Positions 43,684 through 52,312 of a stretch of DNA of 64,000 bases are shown piece by piece. This stretch comes from Nocardioides bruguierae (GTDB lineage: Bacteria > Actinomycetota > Actinomycetes > Propionibacteriales > Nocardioidaceae). The translations under genes were made by a program, and so were the position numbers. Below the pieces are notes generated by a model. That model ran no database searches and had not been told where the DNA came from. It saw only the letters and a list, made by a program, of their open reading frames with translations. Position 1 is the first letter of the stretch. Each line of letters starts with the position of its first letter. Where the stretch lies: positions 310,001 through 374,000 of the forward strand of contig NZ_JAMOIL010000001.1 of NCBI RefSeq assembly GCF_023656415.1, in the 5' to 3' direction.

Positions 43684-44718
43684 ATGCGCGCCACCATGAT
43701 CCACGCTCCCCGCGACATCCGCTTCGAGACCGACGTCCCCGACCCGGTCGTCTCCCGCCCCACCGACGCGATCGTCCGCGTCACCACCGCCTGCGTCTGC
43801 GGCTCCGACCTCTGGCCCTACCGCGGCGAGAACCCGACCACCGAGCCGCACACCATCGGCCACGAGTGCATCGGCTTCGTCGAGGCGGTCGGCTCCGAGG
43901 TCAGCACCGTGAAGCCGGGCGACTTCGTCATCGTCCCGTTCGACCACTGCGACAACACCTGCGCCCACTGCCGCGCCGGCATGCAGTCGGCCTGCGTGAA
44001 CGTGGGCATGACGGTCTCCGGCCAGGGCGAGCTGGCCAAGGTCAACCAGGCCGACGGCTCCCTGGTGAAGGTCCCGGGCGTCGGCGCCGCGGGCCCCGAC
44101 GCCGCCCTGGTGCCCAGCCTGATGGCCCTCTCCGACGTGATGCCGACCGGCTGGCACGCCGCGGTCGCCGCCGGCGTCCGCGAGGGCGGCACGGCCGTGG
44201 TGGTCGGGGACGGCGCCGTGGGCCTGTGCGGCGTCATCGCCGCCAGCCAGATGGGCGCCGAGAAGGTCGTCCTGATGTCGCGCCACGAGTCGCGCCAGAA
44301 GCTGGGCACCGCCTTCGGCGCCACCCACCTGGTCGCCGCTCGCGGCGAGGAGGGCGAGGCCGCCGTCATGGAGATCACCGGCGGCGTCGGCGCCGACGCG
44401 GTCCTCGAGTGCGTCGGCACCGGCCAGGCCATGACCACCGCGTTCAACGTCGCCCGCCCCGGCTCCCGCGTCGGCTTCGTCGGCGTGCCCCACGGCGCCG
44501 AGCCCCCGATGCGCACCATGTTCAGCAAGAACGTCGGCCTCGCCGGCGGCATGGCTCCGGTGCGCGAGTACCTCCCGCACCTGCTCGACCTGGTGCTCGC
44601 CGGCACGATCGACCCCGGCCAGGTCTTCGACCTGCGCCTGCCGGTGGAGCAGGTCGCCGAGGCGTACGCGGCCATGGACGAGCGTCGCGCGATCAAGACG
44701 CTGCTCGACGTCTCCTGA
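43684..44718 (+). CDS. Zinc-dependent alcohol dehydrogenase
   Basis: This is a 344-residue medium-chain dehydrogenase. The catalytic zinc ligands are in TACVCGSDLW and TIGHECIGF. The structural zinc cysteines are in CDNTCAHCRAGMQSAC, and the cofactor motif is VVGDGAVGLCGV. The substrate is unknown. ATG at 43684 is preferred to the ATG at 43672 because homologues start at MRAT and a CATGCT box precedes it. Two strong hairpins follow the stop codon. Confidence 0.94.
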   Translation: MRATMIHAPRDIRFETDVPDPVVSRPTDAIVRVTTACVCGSDLWPYRGENPTTEPHTIGHECIGFVEAVGSEVSTVKPGDFVIVPFDHCDNTCAHCRAGMQSACVNVGMTVSGQGELAKVNQADGSLVKVPGVGAAGPDAALVPSLMALSDVMPTGWHAAVAAGVREGGTAVVVGDGAVGLCGVIAASQMGAEKVVLMSRHESRQKLGTAFGATHLVAARGEEGEAAVMEITGGVGADAVLECVGTGQAMTTAFNVARPGSRVGFVGVPHGAEPPMRTMFSKNVGLAGGMAPVREYLPHLLDLVLAGTIDPGQVFDLRLPVEQVAEAYAAMDERRAIKTLLDVS

Positions 44719-44724
44719 CCTGCG

Positions 44725-44749
44725 AGGACGCGGCGCGACGCCGCGTCCT
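44725..44749 (+). terminator. First hairpin after the alcohol dehydrogenase gene
   Basis: A perfect 11-bp stem (AGGACGCGGCG with its complement) has a three-base loop, six bases after the stop codon. There is no T-tract. Confidence 0.75.
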
Positions 44750-44757
44750 GCCCGTCA

Positions 44758-44796
44758 CGAGGCCCCGCTCCCGGTCCGTCCGGGGGCGGGGCCTCG
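44758..44796 (+). terminator. Second hairpin after the alcohol dehydrogenase gene
   Basis: A 17-bp GC-rich stem with one G-T wobble and a five-base loop lies just after the first hairpin. The tandem pair insulates the ABC operon from upstream transcription. Confidence 0.75.
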
Positions 44797-44867
44797 TCGC
44801 GTCCGCGACGCCCACCACGACACCCACGACGACACCACCCGCGACGTGCCGCCGCCGCGCTGCGTGG

Positions 44868-44896
44868 TTGACGCTCGATGTGACGCCGGTTACGTT
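44868..44896 (+). promoter_or_regulatory. Housekeeping-type promoter of the ABC/PHB operon
   Basis: TTGACG (44868-44873) and TACGTT (44891-44896) are separated by exactly 17 bases, close to the principal sigma consensus. Transcription would start near 44903 and leave a leader of about 50 bases before the binding-protein gene. Confidence 0.75.
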
Positions 44897-44954
44897 CCGT
44901 TCTGAGACCTGACTCACCTGTCATGTTTGCCAACGGACGAGAGGGACCACGTCG

Positions 44955-46172
44955 ATGAGGACGATCCTGCAGAAGGTGGCGGCGCCGACGCGCCGGGCCA
45001 CCGCCCTGGCCGCCGCGGCCACGCTGGGCCTGGCGCTGAGCGCCTGCGCCCCCTCCAGCGACGGTGACGACTCGGCCGAGGGCTCCTCCGCCGTCGACGT
45101 CGCGGTCATCTACTCCGAGACCGGCCCGCTGGCCGCCTACGGCGCCGCCTACCGGGCGGGGCTCGAGGCCGGCCTCGACTACGCCACCGACGGCACCGGT
45201 GAGGTCGACGGCCAGGCCATCGAGCTCAGCTTCTCCGACGACGCCGGCGACTCCGCCAAGGCCGTCAGCCTGGCCAAGGACGCGATCGGCTCCGGCACCC
45301 AGATCGTCGTGGGCACCGTCTCCTCCGGCGTCGCGCTGCCCCTCGCCGAGCAGGCCGAGCAGAACAAGATCCTCTACATCTCGGGCCCGGCGGCCGCCGA
45401 CGCGATCACCGGCATCAACGACTACACCTTCCGCTCCGGCCGCCAGACCTACCAGGACGTGGCCACGGCCGGCGCCCTGCTCGGGGACCCGAGCGGACAG
45501 AAGGTCGTCGTGTTCGGCCAGGACAACGCCTTCGGCCAGGGCAACGCCGCCGCGGTCGACGCGGTGCTCGGTGCCGCCGGTGCCGACGTGCAGAGCGTGC
45601 TCGTGCCCGAGGACGCCACCGAGTTCACGCCGTTCGCCCGCCGCATCCTCGACGCGAAGCCCGACCTGGTCTTCGTGGCCTGGGCCGGCGACACCACCGC
45701 CGCCATGTGGCAGAGCCTCTCCCAGCAGCAAGTCTTCGACGCCGCCCCGGTGACCACGGGCCTCGCCGACGTCGCCAGCTACAACGCCTACGGCGCGGCC
45801 AGCGACCAGATCACCTTCCTCAGCCACTACTTCGCCGACGGCCCCGACAACGAGGTCAACGACGCGATGGTCGCGAGCCTCGAGGAGGCCGGGGAGACCC
45901 CGGACCTGTTCTCGCCCGACGGCTTCGTGGCCGGCCAGATGATCGCCCACGCGGTCGCCGAGGGCGGGGGAGACGTGGACGCCATGGTCGCCGCGCTCGA
46001 GGGCTGGACCTTCGACGGGCCGAAGGGCGAGACCACGGTCCGCGCCGAGGACCACGCGCTGATCCAGCCGATGTACGCCGCCTCGCTCGTCGCCGACGGC
46101 GACGGCTGGACGCCCGAGCTGGTCGAGGAGATCGACGCCGACACCGTCGCCCCTCCGGTCGCGGGGGAGTGA
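44955..46172 (+). CDS. ABC transporter substrate-binding lipoprotein (branched-chain amino acid type)
   Basis: This 405-residue lipoprotein of the Peripla_BP_6 class captures the substrate outside the membrane. The signal peptide ends in the lipobox LSAC with Cys31. The mature part begins VDVAVIYSETGPLAAYGAAYRAGLEAG, typical of the family. GAGAGGGA precedes ATG 44955. It is first in a ten-gene operon. Family members bind amino acids, amides, aromatic acids or short acids. The operon's enzymes suggest 3-hydroxybutyrate or its oligomers here. Confidence 0.93.
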   Translation: MRTILQKVAAPTRRATALAAAATLGLALSACAPSSDGDDSAEGSSAVDVAVIYSETGPLAAYGAAYRAGLEAGLDYATDGTGEVDGQAIELSFSDDAGDSAKAVSLAKDAIGSGTQIVVGTVSSGVALPLAEQAEQNKILYISGPAAADAITGINDYTFRSGRQTYQDVATAGALLGDPSGQKVVVFGQDNAFGQGNAAAVDAVLGAAGADVQSVLVPEDATEFTPFARRILDAKPDLVFVAWAGDTTAAMWQSLSQQQVFDAAPVTTGLADVASYNAYGAASDQITFLSHYFADGPDNEVNDAMVASLEEAGETPDLFSPDGFVAGQMIAHAVAEGGGDVDAMVAALEGWTFDGPKGETTVRAEDHALIQPMYAASLVADGDGWTPELVEEIDADTVAPPVAGE

Positions 46173-46179
46173 CGCAGGA

Positions 46180-46986
46180 GTGAGCACGACCGAGCCCGGC
46201 GCGACGCACGCGCACGCCCGGCCCACCGGCGGGGAGGACGTGGTCCTCTCCGCCACCGGCCTGGGCCTGCGCATCGGCGGCGCCACCATCATCGACGACG
46301 TCTCGCTGGCCGTGCCGCGCGGGGAGCTGCTGGGGGTGATCGGCCCCAACGGCGCCGGCAAGACCACCCTGTTCAACCTGCTCTCCGGCGTGGCCCGACC
46401 GACGGCCGGCCGGGTCCACCTGGCCGGACGCGACGTGACCTCGTCCTCGGTGGACGCCCGCGCCCGCGCCGGGCTCGGTCGCACCTTCCAGACCTCCAAC
46501 CTCTTCGTGGGCCTCACGGTCCGGGAGAACGTCCGGCTGGCGGCCCAGGCCGCCCGGGGCGGAGCCGTCTCGCTGCTCCGCTTCCCCCGCCGCCAGGACG
46601 CGGCCACGGTCGACGCCCTGGCCAGGTTGGAGCAGGTGGGACTGGCCCACCACGCCGAGACGCTCGCCGGGGGACTGAGCCACGGCGACAAGCGCAAGCT
46701 GGAGATCGCCATGCTGCTGGCCGCCGGCCCGGAGGTCATCCTCCTGGACGAGCCGATGGCCGGTGTCGGGTCCGCCGACGTGCCCGGGCTCGTCGAGGTC
46801 ATCCGCAGCCTGCAGCGCGAGCACGGCGCCACCGTCCTGCTCGTCGAGCACCACATGGACGTCGTGCTCGACCTCTCCGACCGGCTCGCCGTCATGCACC
46901 ACGGCAGCCTGCTGGCCTGTGCGGACCCGGAGACCGTCATGGCCGACCCGACCGTCCAGAGCGCCTACCTGGGAGAGAGCGCATGA
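46180..46986 (+). CDS. ABC transporter ATP-binding protein, LivG type
   Basis: This is a 268-residue ATPase for the importer. Walker A is GPNGAGKTT, the signature is LSHGDKRKLEIA (the LSxG motif as LSHG) and Walker B is VILLDEPMAG. The His switch is in VEHHMDVV. GTG 46180 is seven bases after the binding-protein stop. It ends in an ATGA overlap with the second ATPase gene. Confidence 0.95.
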   Translation: MSTTEPGATHAHARPTGGEDVVLSATGLGLRIGGATIIDDVSLAVPRGELLGVIGPNGAGKTTLFNLLSGVARPTAGRVHLAGRDVTSSSVDARARAGLGRTFQTSNLFVGLTVRENVRLAAQAARGGAVSLLRFPRRQDAATVDALARLEQVGLAHHAETLAGGLSHGDKRKLEIAMLLAAGPEVILLDEPMAGVGSADVPGLVEVIRSLQREHGATVLLVEHHMDVVLDLSDRLAVMHHGSLLACADPETVMADPTVQSAYLGESA

Positions 46987-47822
46987 GCACCCGTCCCGTC
47001 CTCGTCGTCCGCGGCCTCACCGCGCGGATCGCCGGCCAGCAGGTGCTGGAGGACGTCTCGCTGGAGGTGCCCGCCCGCGGCGTCACCGCGCTGCTCGGGC
47101 GCAACGGCGTGGGCAAGACCTCCACCCTCAAGGCCCTCATGGGGCTGATCGAGCGCAGCGGCACCATCGAGCTCGACGGCGAGCCCGTCGACCGCCTGGC
47201 CACCCACAAGGTCGTCCAGCGCGGCGTCGGCTACGTCCCCGAGGACCGCGAGGTCTTCGGGTCCCTGACGGTCGCGGAGAACCTCAGGCTCGCGGAGCGC
47301 TCCGGCGGCCGCGGCGGACGGCACGGGGTGAGCCCCGAGCGGCGTGAGCTCGTGGGGGACCTGTTCCCCGACATCATCGACCGCTCCTCCCAGCGCGCCG
47401 GCACCCTCTCGGGCGGCCAGCAGCAGATGGTCGCCCTCGCCCGTGCGCTGCTGAACGAGAACCGTCTCCTGCTCGTCGACGAGCCGACCAAGGGGCTCTC
47501 GCCGCGCCTGGTCGGCGAGGTCACCGACGCGCTGGAGAAGGCCGCCCAGGTCGTCCCCGTGCTCCTGGTCGAGCAGAACCTCACCGTCGCCCGGCGCCTG
47601 GCCGGCGACGCCGTCGTCCTGGACGGCGGCAGGGTGGTGCACGCCGGCCCCGCCGCCGACCTGCTCGACGACGAGTCGCGCGTGGTCGCCCTCCTGGGCG
47701 TGGGCGGGGAGCCGGGCCAGAGCCAGTCCCAGCACCAGTCCCAGCACCAGTCCCAGGACCAGTCCCAGGACCAGAGCCAGCACCAGTCCCAGCAGCACGA
47801 CACCGCGGAGGCCACCTCGTGA
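46983..47822 (+). CDS. ABC transporter ATP-binding protein, LivF type, with repeat tail
   Basis: This second ATPase has 279 residues. Walker A is GRNGVGKTS, the signature is LSGGQQQMVALARAL and Walker B is LLLVDEPTKG. It is unusual in carrying a C-terminal tail of about 40 residues made of Gln-Ser-Gln-His or Asp units, encoded by 12-base tandem repeats. The core ends near residue 237, the normal LivF length. Overlaps of four bases join it to both neighbours. Confidence 0.94.
   Translation: MSTRPVLVVRGLTARIAGQQVLEDVSLEVPARGVTALLGRNGVGKTSTLKALMGLIERSGTIELDGEPVDRLATHKVVQRGVGYVPEDREVFGSLTVAENLRLAERSGGRGGRHGVSPERRELVGDLFPDIIDRSSQRAGTLSGGQQQMVALARALLNENRLLLVDEPTKGLSPRLVGEVTDALEKAAQVVPVLLVEQNLTVARRLAGDAVVLDGGRVVHAGPAADLLDDESRVVALLGVGGEPGQSQSQHQSQHQSQDQSQDQSQHQSQQHDTAEATS
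47718..47799 (+). repeat. In-frame 12-base tandem repeat in the livF-type 3' end
   Basis: The unit CAGTCCCAG followed by CAC or GAC recurs six to seven times. It encodes a hydrophilic Gln/Ser/His/Asp tail. The unit length keeps frame, so copy number could change without disrupting livH, whose start overlaps the stop. Confidence 0.85.
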
Positions 47823-48694
47823 GCACCCTCGTCCTGCTCCTCGTCACCGGTGTCGGTCTCGGGGCGCTCTACTTCCTCGTCGCCTCCGGGCTCTCCCTCA
47901 TCTACGGCCTCATGGGCGTGCTCAACTTCGCGCACGGCTCGTTCCTGACCCTCGGCGCGTACGCCGGGTGGGAGGTCTCGCGCCGGATGTCGGACGGCTC
48001 CTGGCTCTCGCTGGTGCTGTCGCTGGTCGTCGGCGCCGCGGTCGGCGCCCTGGTGGCGATCGCCACCGAGCTGCTGCTGATCCGCCGCCTCTACGAGCGG
48101 CACGTCGAGCAGGTGCTCGTGACGGTCGGCCTCGCGCTGGCCACCGTGGCCCTGTTCGACGGGATCTGGGGCACCGACGCGGTCTACGTCTCCGGGCCCG
48201 CCTGGCTCGACGAGACCTCCGGTGTCCTGGGGGCGCAGATCCCGCACGACCGCTTCCTGCTCATCGGCGTCGCGGTCGCCGTGCTCCTCGGCATCGTCGC
48301 CTTCCTCCGGTTCACCCGCTTCGGCCTGGTGATCCGCGCCGGCGTGGAGAACCGCTCCATGGTGACCGCGCTGGGCATCGACGTCCGCATGGCCTTCACG
48401 GTGGTCTTCGCCATCGGCGGCGCGGCCGCCGGCATCGGGGGAGTGCTCGCCTCGCAGTACTTCGGCTACGTCTCCCCGCAGCTGGGCGCGTCGCTGCTGA
48501 TCTTCGCCTTCATCGTCACCGTCATCGGCGGCCTCGGCTCGCTGCTCGGTGCCGCGATCGCGTCGCTGGCCGTCGCGGTCCTCCAGCAGCTGGCCAACTT
48601 CTACGCCTCGGGCACCGGCGACCTCGTCGTCGTCCTGCTGCTCGCCGCCGTCCTGCTGGTCCGTCCCTCCGGCCTGATGGGAGCCCGCGCATGA
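47819..48694 (+). CDS. Branched-chain-type ABC transporter permease, LivH type
   Basis: This is a 291-residue membrane permease with about eight spans. Family features are ASGLSLIYGLMGVLNFAHG near the N-terminus and AIGGAAAGIGGVL before the end. GTG 47819 overlaps the ATPase stop, and its own stop overlaps the next permease. Confidence 0.94.
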   Translation: MSTLVLLLVTGVGLGALYFLVASGLSLIYGLMGVLNFAHGSFLTLGAYAGWEVSRRMSDGSWLSLVLSLVVGAAVGALVAIATELLLIRRLYERHVEQVLVTVGLALATVALFDGIWGTDAVYVSGPAWLDETSGVLGAQIPHDRFLLIGVAVAVLLGIVAFLRFTRFGLVIRAGVENRSMVTALGIDVRMAFTVVFAIGGAAAGIGGVLASQYFGYVSPQLGASLLIFAFIVTVIGGLGSLLGAAIASLAVAVLQQLANFYASGTGDLVVVLLLAAVLLVRPSGLMGARA

Positions 48695-49866
48695 GCACCA
48701 GCACCACTCCTCCCACGTCCCGCGAGGACGACCGCCCCGCGACCACCCGCGGGCAGCACGGCGACTCCCACCGCGCCGCCACCCCCGGCGGCGACGGCGC
48801 CTCGCGCACCCGTCGACGCCTCGTCGAGCCGGTGGCGGGCCTCGTCCTGCTGGTGGTGCTGGCGGTGCTGCCGCTGCTGAACCTCAGCATCCCGGGCGTG
48901 CTGCCGGGCGCGACCTACACGCCCGGCACCCTCCAGCTGCTGGCGCTGTGCCTGCTGTTCGCCTCGCTCGCGCTGACCTACCACGTGCTGTTCGGCATCA
49001 CCGGCCTGCTCTCGTTCGGCCACGCCCTCTACCTCGCGGTGGGCGCCTACGGCCTGGGCATCGTGCTCGAGCGCACCGGGCTGGGCCTCCTGCCCGCCAT
49101 GGTCGTGACCCTCGTGCTCGGCATCGCCGTGGCGACGCTCCTGGGCGCGGTCAGCCTGCGCGTCTCCGGCATCTCCTTCGCGATGGTCACCCTGGCCTTC
49201 GCCCAGGCCGGGTCGGTGCTGATCCGCCGCAACCCGTCGATCACCGGCGGCGAGGAGAGCCTCCCGCTCACCACCGACCACGTGCCGGCGGCGCTGGTCG
49301 GCGTGATCCACACCCGCAACCTGTACTGGGTCGCCCTGGCCCTGCTGGTGCTGGTGCTCGTGCTGGTCACCTGGTTCGAGCGCAGCCGCGCGGGCCACGT
49401 GGCGGCCGCCACCCGCGAGAACGAGCTGCGGGTCCGGGTGCTCGGGATGCGCCCGTACCCGGTGCAGCTGCTGGCCTTCGTCGTCGGCGCCGGCCTGGCC
49501 GTCGTGGTCGGCATGGTCTACCTGCTGCTCAACAGCGGCGTCACCCCGCGCGTGGCGTCGGCGGACTTCACCCTCACCATCCTGGTGGTCGTCGTGCTCG
49601 GCGGCCTGGGCTCGCGGTGGGGCGCGGTGGTGGGCGGCATCGTCTACACCCTGCTCGACCACCGGCTGACCGCCCTGGCCTCCTCCGACACCGTCGAGCA
49701 GCTGCCCGCGCTGCTGCGGGTGCCGCTCTCGGAGCCGCTGTTCCTGCTCGGCACGCTGTTCGTCCTGGTCGTCCTCTTCGTCCCCGGCGGCCTCGTCGGC
49801 CTCGGCACCCGCCTCGCCGACGGCGTGCGCGGACGACGGGGAAGCACCGCGGACGGGGCGGCGTGA
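48691..49866 (+). CDS. Branched-chain-type ABC transporter permease, LivM type
   Basis: This is a 391-residue permease. A hydrophilic N-terminal stretch of about 45 residues precedes the first span, longer than usual. The family core YHVLFGITGLLSFGHALYLAVGAY and the later VVVLGGLGSRWGAVVGG are clear. ATG overlaps the livH stop. Its own stop overlaps the CoA ligase GTG. Confidence 0.94.
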   Translation: MSTSTTPPTSREDDRPATTRGQHGDSHRAATPGGDGASRTRRRLVEPVAGLVLLVVLAVLPLLNLSIPGVLPGATYTPGTLQLLALCLLFASLALTYHVLFGITGLLSFGHALYLAVGAYGLGIVLERTGLGLLPAMVVTLVLGIAVATLLGAVSLRVSGISFAMVTLAFAQAGSVLIRRNPSITGGEESLPLTTDHVPAALVGVIHTRNLYWVALALLVLVLVLVTWFERSRAGHVAAATRENELRVRVLGMRPYPVQLLAFVVGAGLAVVVGMVYLLLNSGVTPRVASADFTLTILVVVVLGGLGSRWGAVVGGIVYTLLDHRLTALASSDTVEQLPALLRVPLSEPLFLLGTLFVLVVLFVPGGLVGLGTRLADGVRGRRGSTADGAA

Positions 49867-51491
49867 TCACCCCCGTGCGCGACCGGGACGGTCTGCACAC
49901 CCTCGGCCGGTGGACCACCGACCGGGCCAAGGCGACCCCGGCCCGGCCCGCGATCGACGACCGTGGCGTGGTGCTGACCTACGCCGAGCTGGACGCGCGC
50001 GCCGGCCACCTCGCGGAGGCCCTGGTCGCCGCCGGGTACGCACCCGGTCAGCGGATCGCCACGCTCAGCGGCAACTCCGCCGACCAGGTGGTGCTCTTCT
50101 TCGCCTGCGCCAAGGCCGGGCTGGTGCTCGTGCCGCTGTCGTGGCGGCTGGCCCCGCCGGAGATCGCCGCACAGGTCGCCGACTGCGACCCGGCGGTGCT
50201 GGTGGTCGAGGACGAGTTCTCCTCGCTGGCTGCCGCCGCGCTCGAGGACCCGGCGGTGGCGGGCGCGATCGGCCTCGAGCCGACCGGGCTGCCCGTGGTG
50301 CGCTTCGGGCGGCAGGGGATCGAGCACGGGGTGCCCGCCCCGCGTCCCACGCTGGACGCACCGGACCCGGGCTCGCCCACCGCCGGGGGGCCGAGCGCCA
50401 CGCCTCGTCCGCCCGTGGCCGACGACGACCCGCTGCTGATCATCTTCACCAGCGGCACGCAGAGCCGCGCCCGCGGCGCCGTGCTCACCCACGCCAACTG
50501 CTTCTGGACCAACCTCTCCCTCTCCCGCACCGCCGAGGTCACCAGCCGCGACGTGGTGCTGGCCGTGATGCCGCAGTTCCACGTGGGCGGCTGGAACATC
50601 CAGCCGCTGCTGGCCTGGTGGATGGGCGCGACGGTGGTGCTCGAGCGCACCTTCGACGCCGGCCGGGTGCTGCACCTGATCGAGGAGCGGCGGATCACCA
50701 CCACGATGGGTGTGCCCGCCACCTACCTGATGCTCTCCCAGCACCCCGGCTTCGAGGCCGCGGACCTCTCCAGCCTGCGGCACGCGATCGTCGGGGGCGC
50801 CCCGATGCCGGAGCCGCTGCTGCGCACCTGGCACCGCCGTGGGGTGGCGCTGACCCAGGGCTACGGGCTCACGGAGGCGGCACCCAACGTGCTGTGCCTG
50901 CCGCCCGAGGAGGCCACCGCGCGGGTCGGCATGGCGGGCACGCCCTACCCGCACGTCGAGGTCGACCTGGTCGACCCGGTCACCGACGAGGTGCTCGTCG
51001 GGCCGGGGCGTGGCGAGCTGGTGGTGCGCGGCCCCAACGTGTTCGCCGGCTACTTCCGCCAGCCCGCGACCCGACCCGGCTGCCGGCACGGACTGCACAC
51101 CGGCGACCTGGCCGAGCGGGACGCCGACGGCTACTACCGGATCGTCGACCGTCTCACCGACCTGTTCATCTCCGGCGGCGAGCAGGTCTCGCCCGCCGAG
51201 GTCGAGGCCGTGCTCCTGGCTCATGCCGGCGTCGCGGACGCCGCCGTCATCGGCGTCCCGTCGGCGCGGTGGGGCGAGGTCGGCGTGGCCTTCGTGGTGC
51301 TGCGCGACGGCGTGCCCACCGACGCCGAGGACCTCCTCGAGCACTGCCGCGGCCGGCTGGCCCGGTTCAAGGTCCCGTCCCAGGTGGAGGTCGTCACCCA
51401 GGTGCCGCGGACCTCCAGTGACAAGATCCTGCGGCGCGCGCTCGCCCAGGAGTGGCGGGAGCGGACCCCGACGCAGGAAGGCCCCCGATGA
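49863..51491 (+). CDS. AMP-binding acyl-CoA ligase in the ABC operon
   Basis: This 542-residue adenylate-forming enzyme has the loop IIFTSGTQSRARGAVLTH, in which the usual Gly-Lys pair is changed to Ala-Arg (SRARGA). Other motifs are GYGLTEAAPN and HTGDLAERDADGYYRIVDRLTDLFISGGEQV. The C-terminal Lys is in TSSDKILRRAL. It likely activates an acid delivered by the importer, such as 3-hydroxybutyrate or acetoacetate. It is fully coupled at both ends. Confidence 0.92.
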   Translation: MITPVRDRDGLHTLGRWTTDRAKATPARPAIDDRGVVLTYAELDARAGHLAEALVAAGYAPGQRIATLSGNSADQVVLFFACAKAGLVLVPLSWRLAPPEIAAQVADCDPAVLVVEDEFSSLAAAALEDPAVAGAIGLEPTGLPVVRFGRQGIEHGVPAPRPTLDAPDPGSPTAGGPSATPRPPVADDDPLLIIFTSGTQSRARGAVLTHANCFWTNLSLSRTAEVTSRDVVLAVMPQFHVGGWNIQPLLAWWMGATVVLERTFDAGRVLHLIEERRITTTMGVPATYLMLSQHPGFEAADLSSLRHAIVGGAPMPEPLLRTWHRRGVALTQGYGLTEAAPNVLCLPPEEATARVGMAGTPYPHVEVDLVDPVTDEVLVGPGRGELVVRGPNVFAGYFRQPATRPGCRHGLHTGDLAERDADGYYRIVDRLTDLFISGGEQVSPAEVEAVLLAHAGVADAAVIGVPSARWGEVGVAFVVLRDGVPTDAEDLLEHCRGRLARFKVPSQVEVVTQVPRTSSDKILRRALAQEWRERTPTQEGPR

Positions 51492-52312
51492 GCACGTCCT
51501 CCACCGGCAGCACCACCGGCACCACCACCGGGCGGCCCGCCACCACGCGCCGGGCGCCGAGCACCGAGCGCGGCACCGCGAAGCGCAAGGCGATCATCGA
51601 CGCGGCCGAGCAGGTCTTCGCCGAGCTCGGCTACACCGACGCCTCGGTCTCCCGGATCACCGACCGCGCAGGCTGCGCCCAGGGCACCTTCTACCTCTAC
51701 TTCGACTCCAAGCTCGCGGTGTTCGAGGAGCTCGTCGAGGACCTCAACCGCCGGGTGCGTCACGCCATGACCGAGGCGGCCGCCGGCGCCACGACGCGGA
51801 TGGAGGGGGAGCGGGCCGGATTCCGGGCGTTCTTCGCCTTCACCGCCGAGCACCCCGCCCTCTACCGGGTGGTGCGGGAGGCCGAGTTCGTCTCCCCGCG
51901 CGCCCTGCGCCAGCACTACACCCGCATCGTCGAGGGCTACGTCGCCAACCTGACGAAGGCACGCGCCGACGGGGACGTCGGGGACATCGACCCGACCGTC
52001 GCCGCGTGGTGCCTCATGGGCATCGGCGAGATGATCGGCATGCGCTGGGTCCTCTGGGGCTCCGACGAGCCCGACCCCGACCTGCCCGACCAGCCCGTCA
52101 CGCCCGCCGCCGTCCCGGACCACGTCCTCGACGAGGTGATGGCCCTGGTCGAGCGCGCCCTCGACGCGCGCCCCCGCGCCACGGACGCGGCACCCACCGA
52201 CCACGCCTCCATCCACCAGGCCCCCACCCACCAGGCCCCCACCCACCAGGCCCCCACCCACCAGGCCCCCACCCACCAGGCACCCACCCCAGAGAAGGAG
52301 CCACCAGCATGA
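51488..52312 (+). CDS. TetR-family regulator with repeat tail inside the operon
   Basis: This is a 274-residue regulator. The helix-turn-helix is YTDASVSRITDRAGCAQGTFYLYFDSKLAVFEELV, after a Ser/Thr-rich N-terminus of about 30 residues. The ligand domain (about 85-220) is followed by five repeats of His-Gln-Ala-Pro-Thr. It lies in the middle of the operon and overlaps both neighbours, so it is made in proportion to the enzymes. It probably represses the promoter at 44868, though I see no strong palindrome there. Confidence 0.92.
   Translation: MSTSSTGSTTGTTTGRPATTRRAPSTERGTAKRKAIIDAAEQVFAELGYTDASVSRITDRAGCAQGTFYLYFDSKLAVFEELVEDLNRRVRHAMTEAAAGATTRMEGERAGFRAFFAFTAEHPALYRVVREAEFVSPRALRQHYTRIVEGYVANLTKARADGDVGDIDPTVAAWCLMGIGEMIGMRWVLWGSDEPDPDLPDQPVTPAAVPDHVLDEVMALVERALDARPRATDAAPTDHASIHQAPTHQAPTHQAPTHQAPTHQAPTPEKEPPA
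52214..52288 (+). repeat. In-frame 15-base tandem repeat in the tetR 3' end
   Basis: Five back-to-back units of CACCAGGCCCCCACC (the last with one change) encode His-Gln-Ala-Pro-Thr. Near-identity at the DNA level suggests recent expansion. Confidence 0.92.

Noticed and set aside
52214..52288. The 15-base tandem repeat as a CRISPR or replication-origin iteron
   Set aside because: The units are contiguous, have no spacers and are in frame within a TetR gene.
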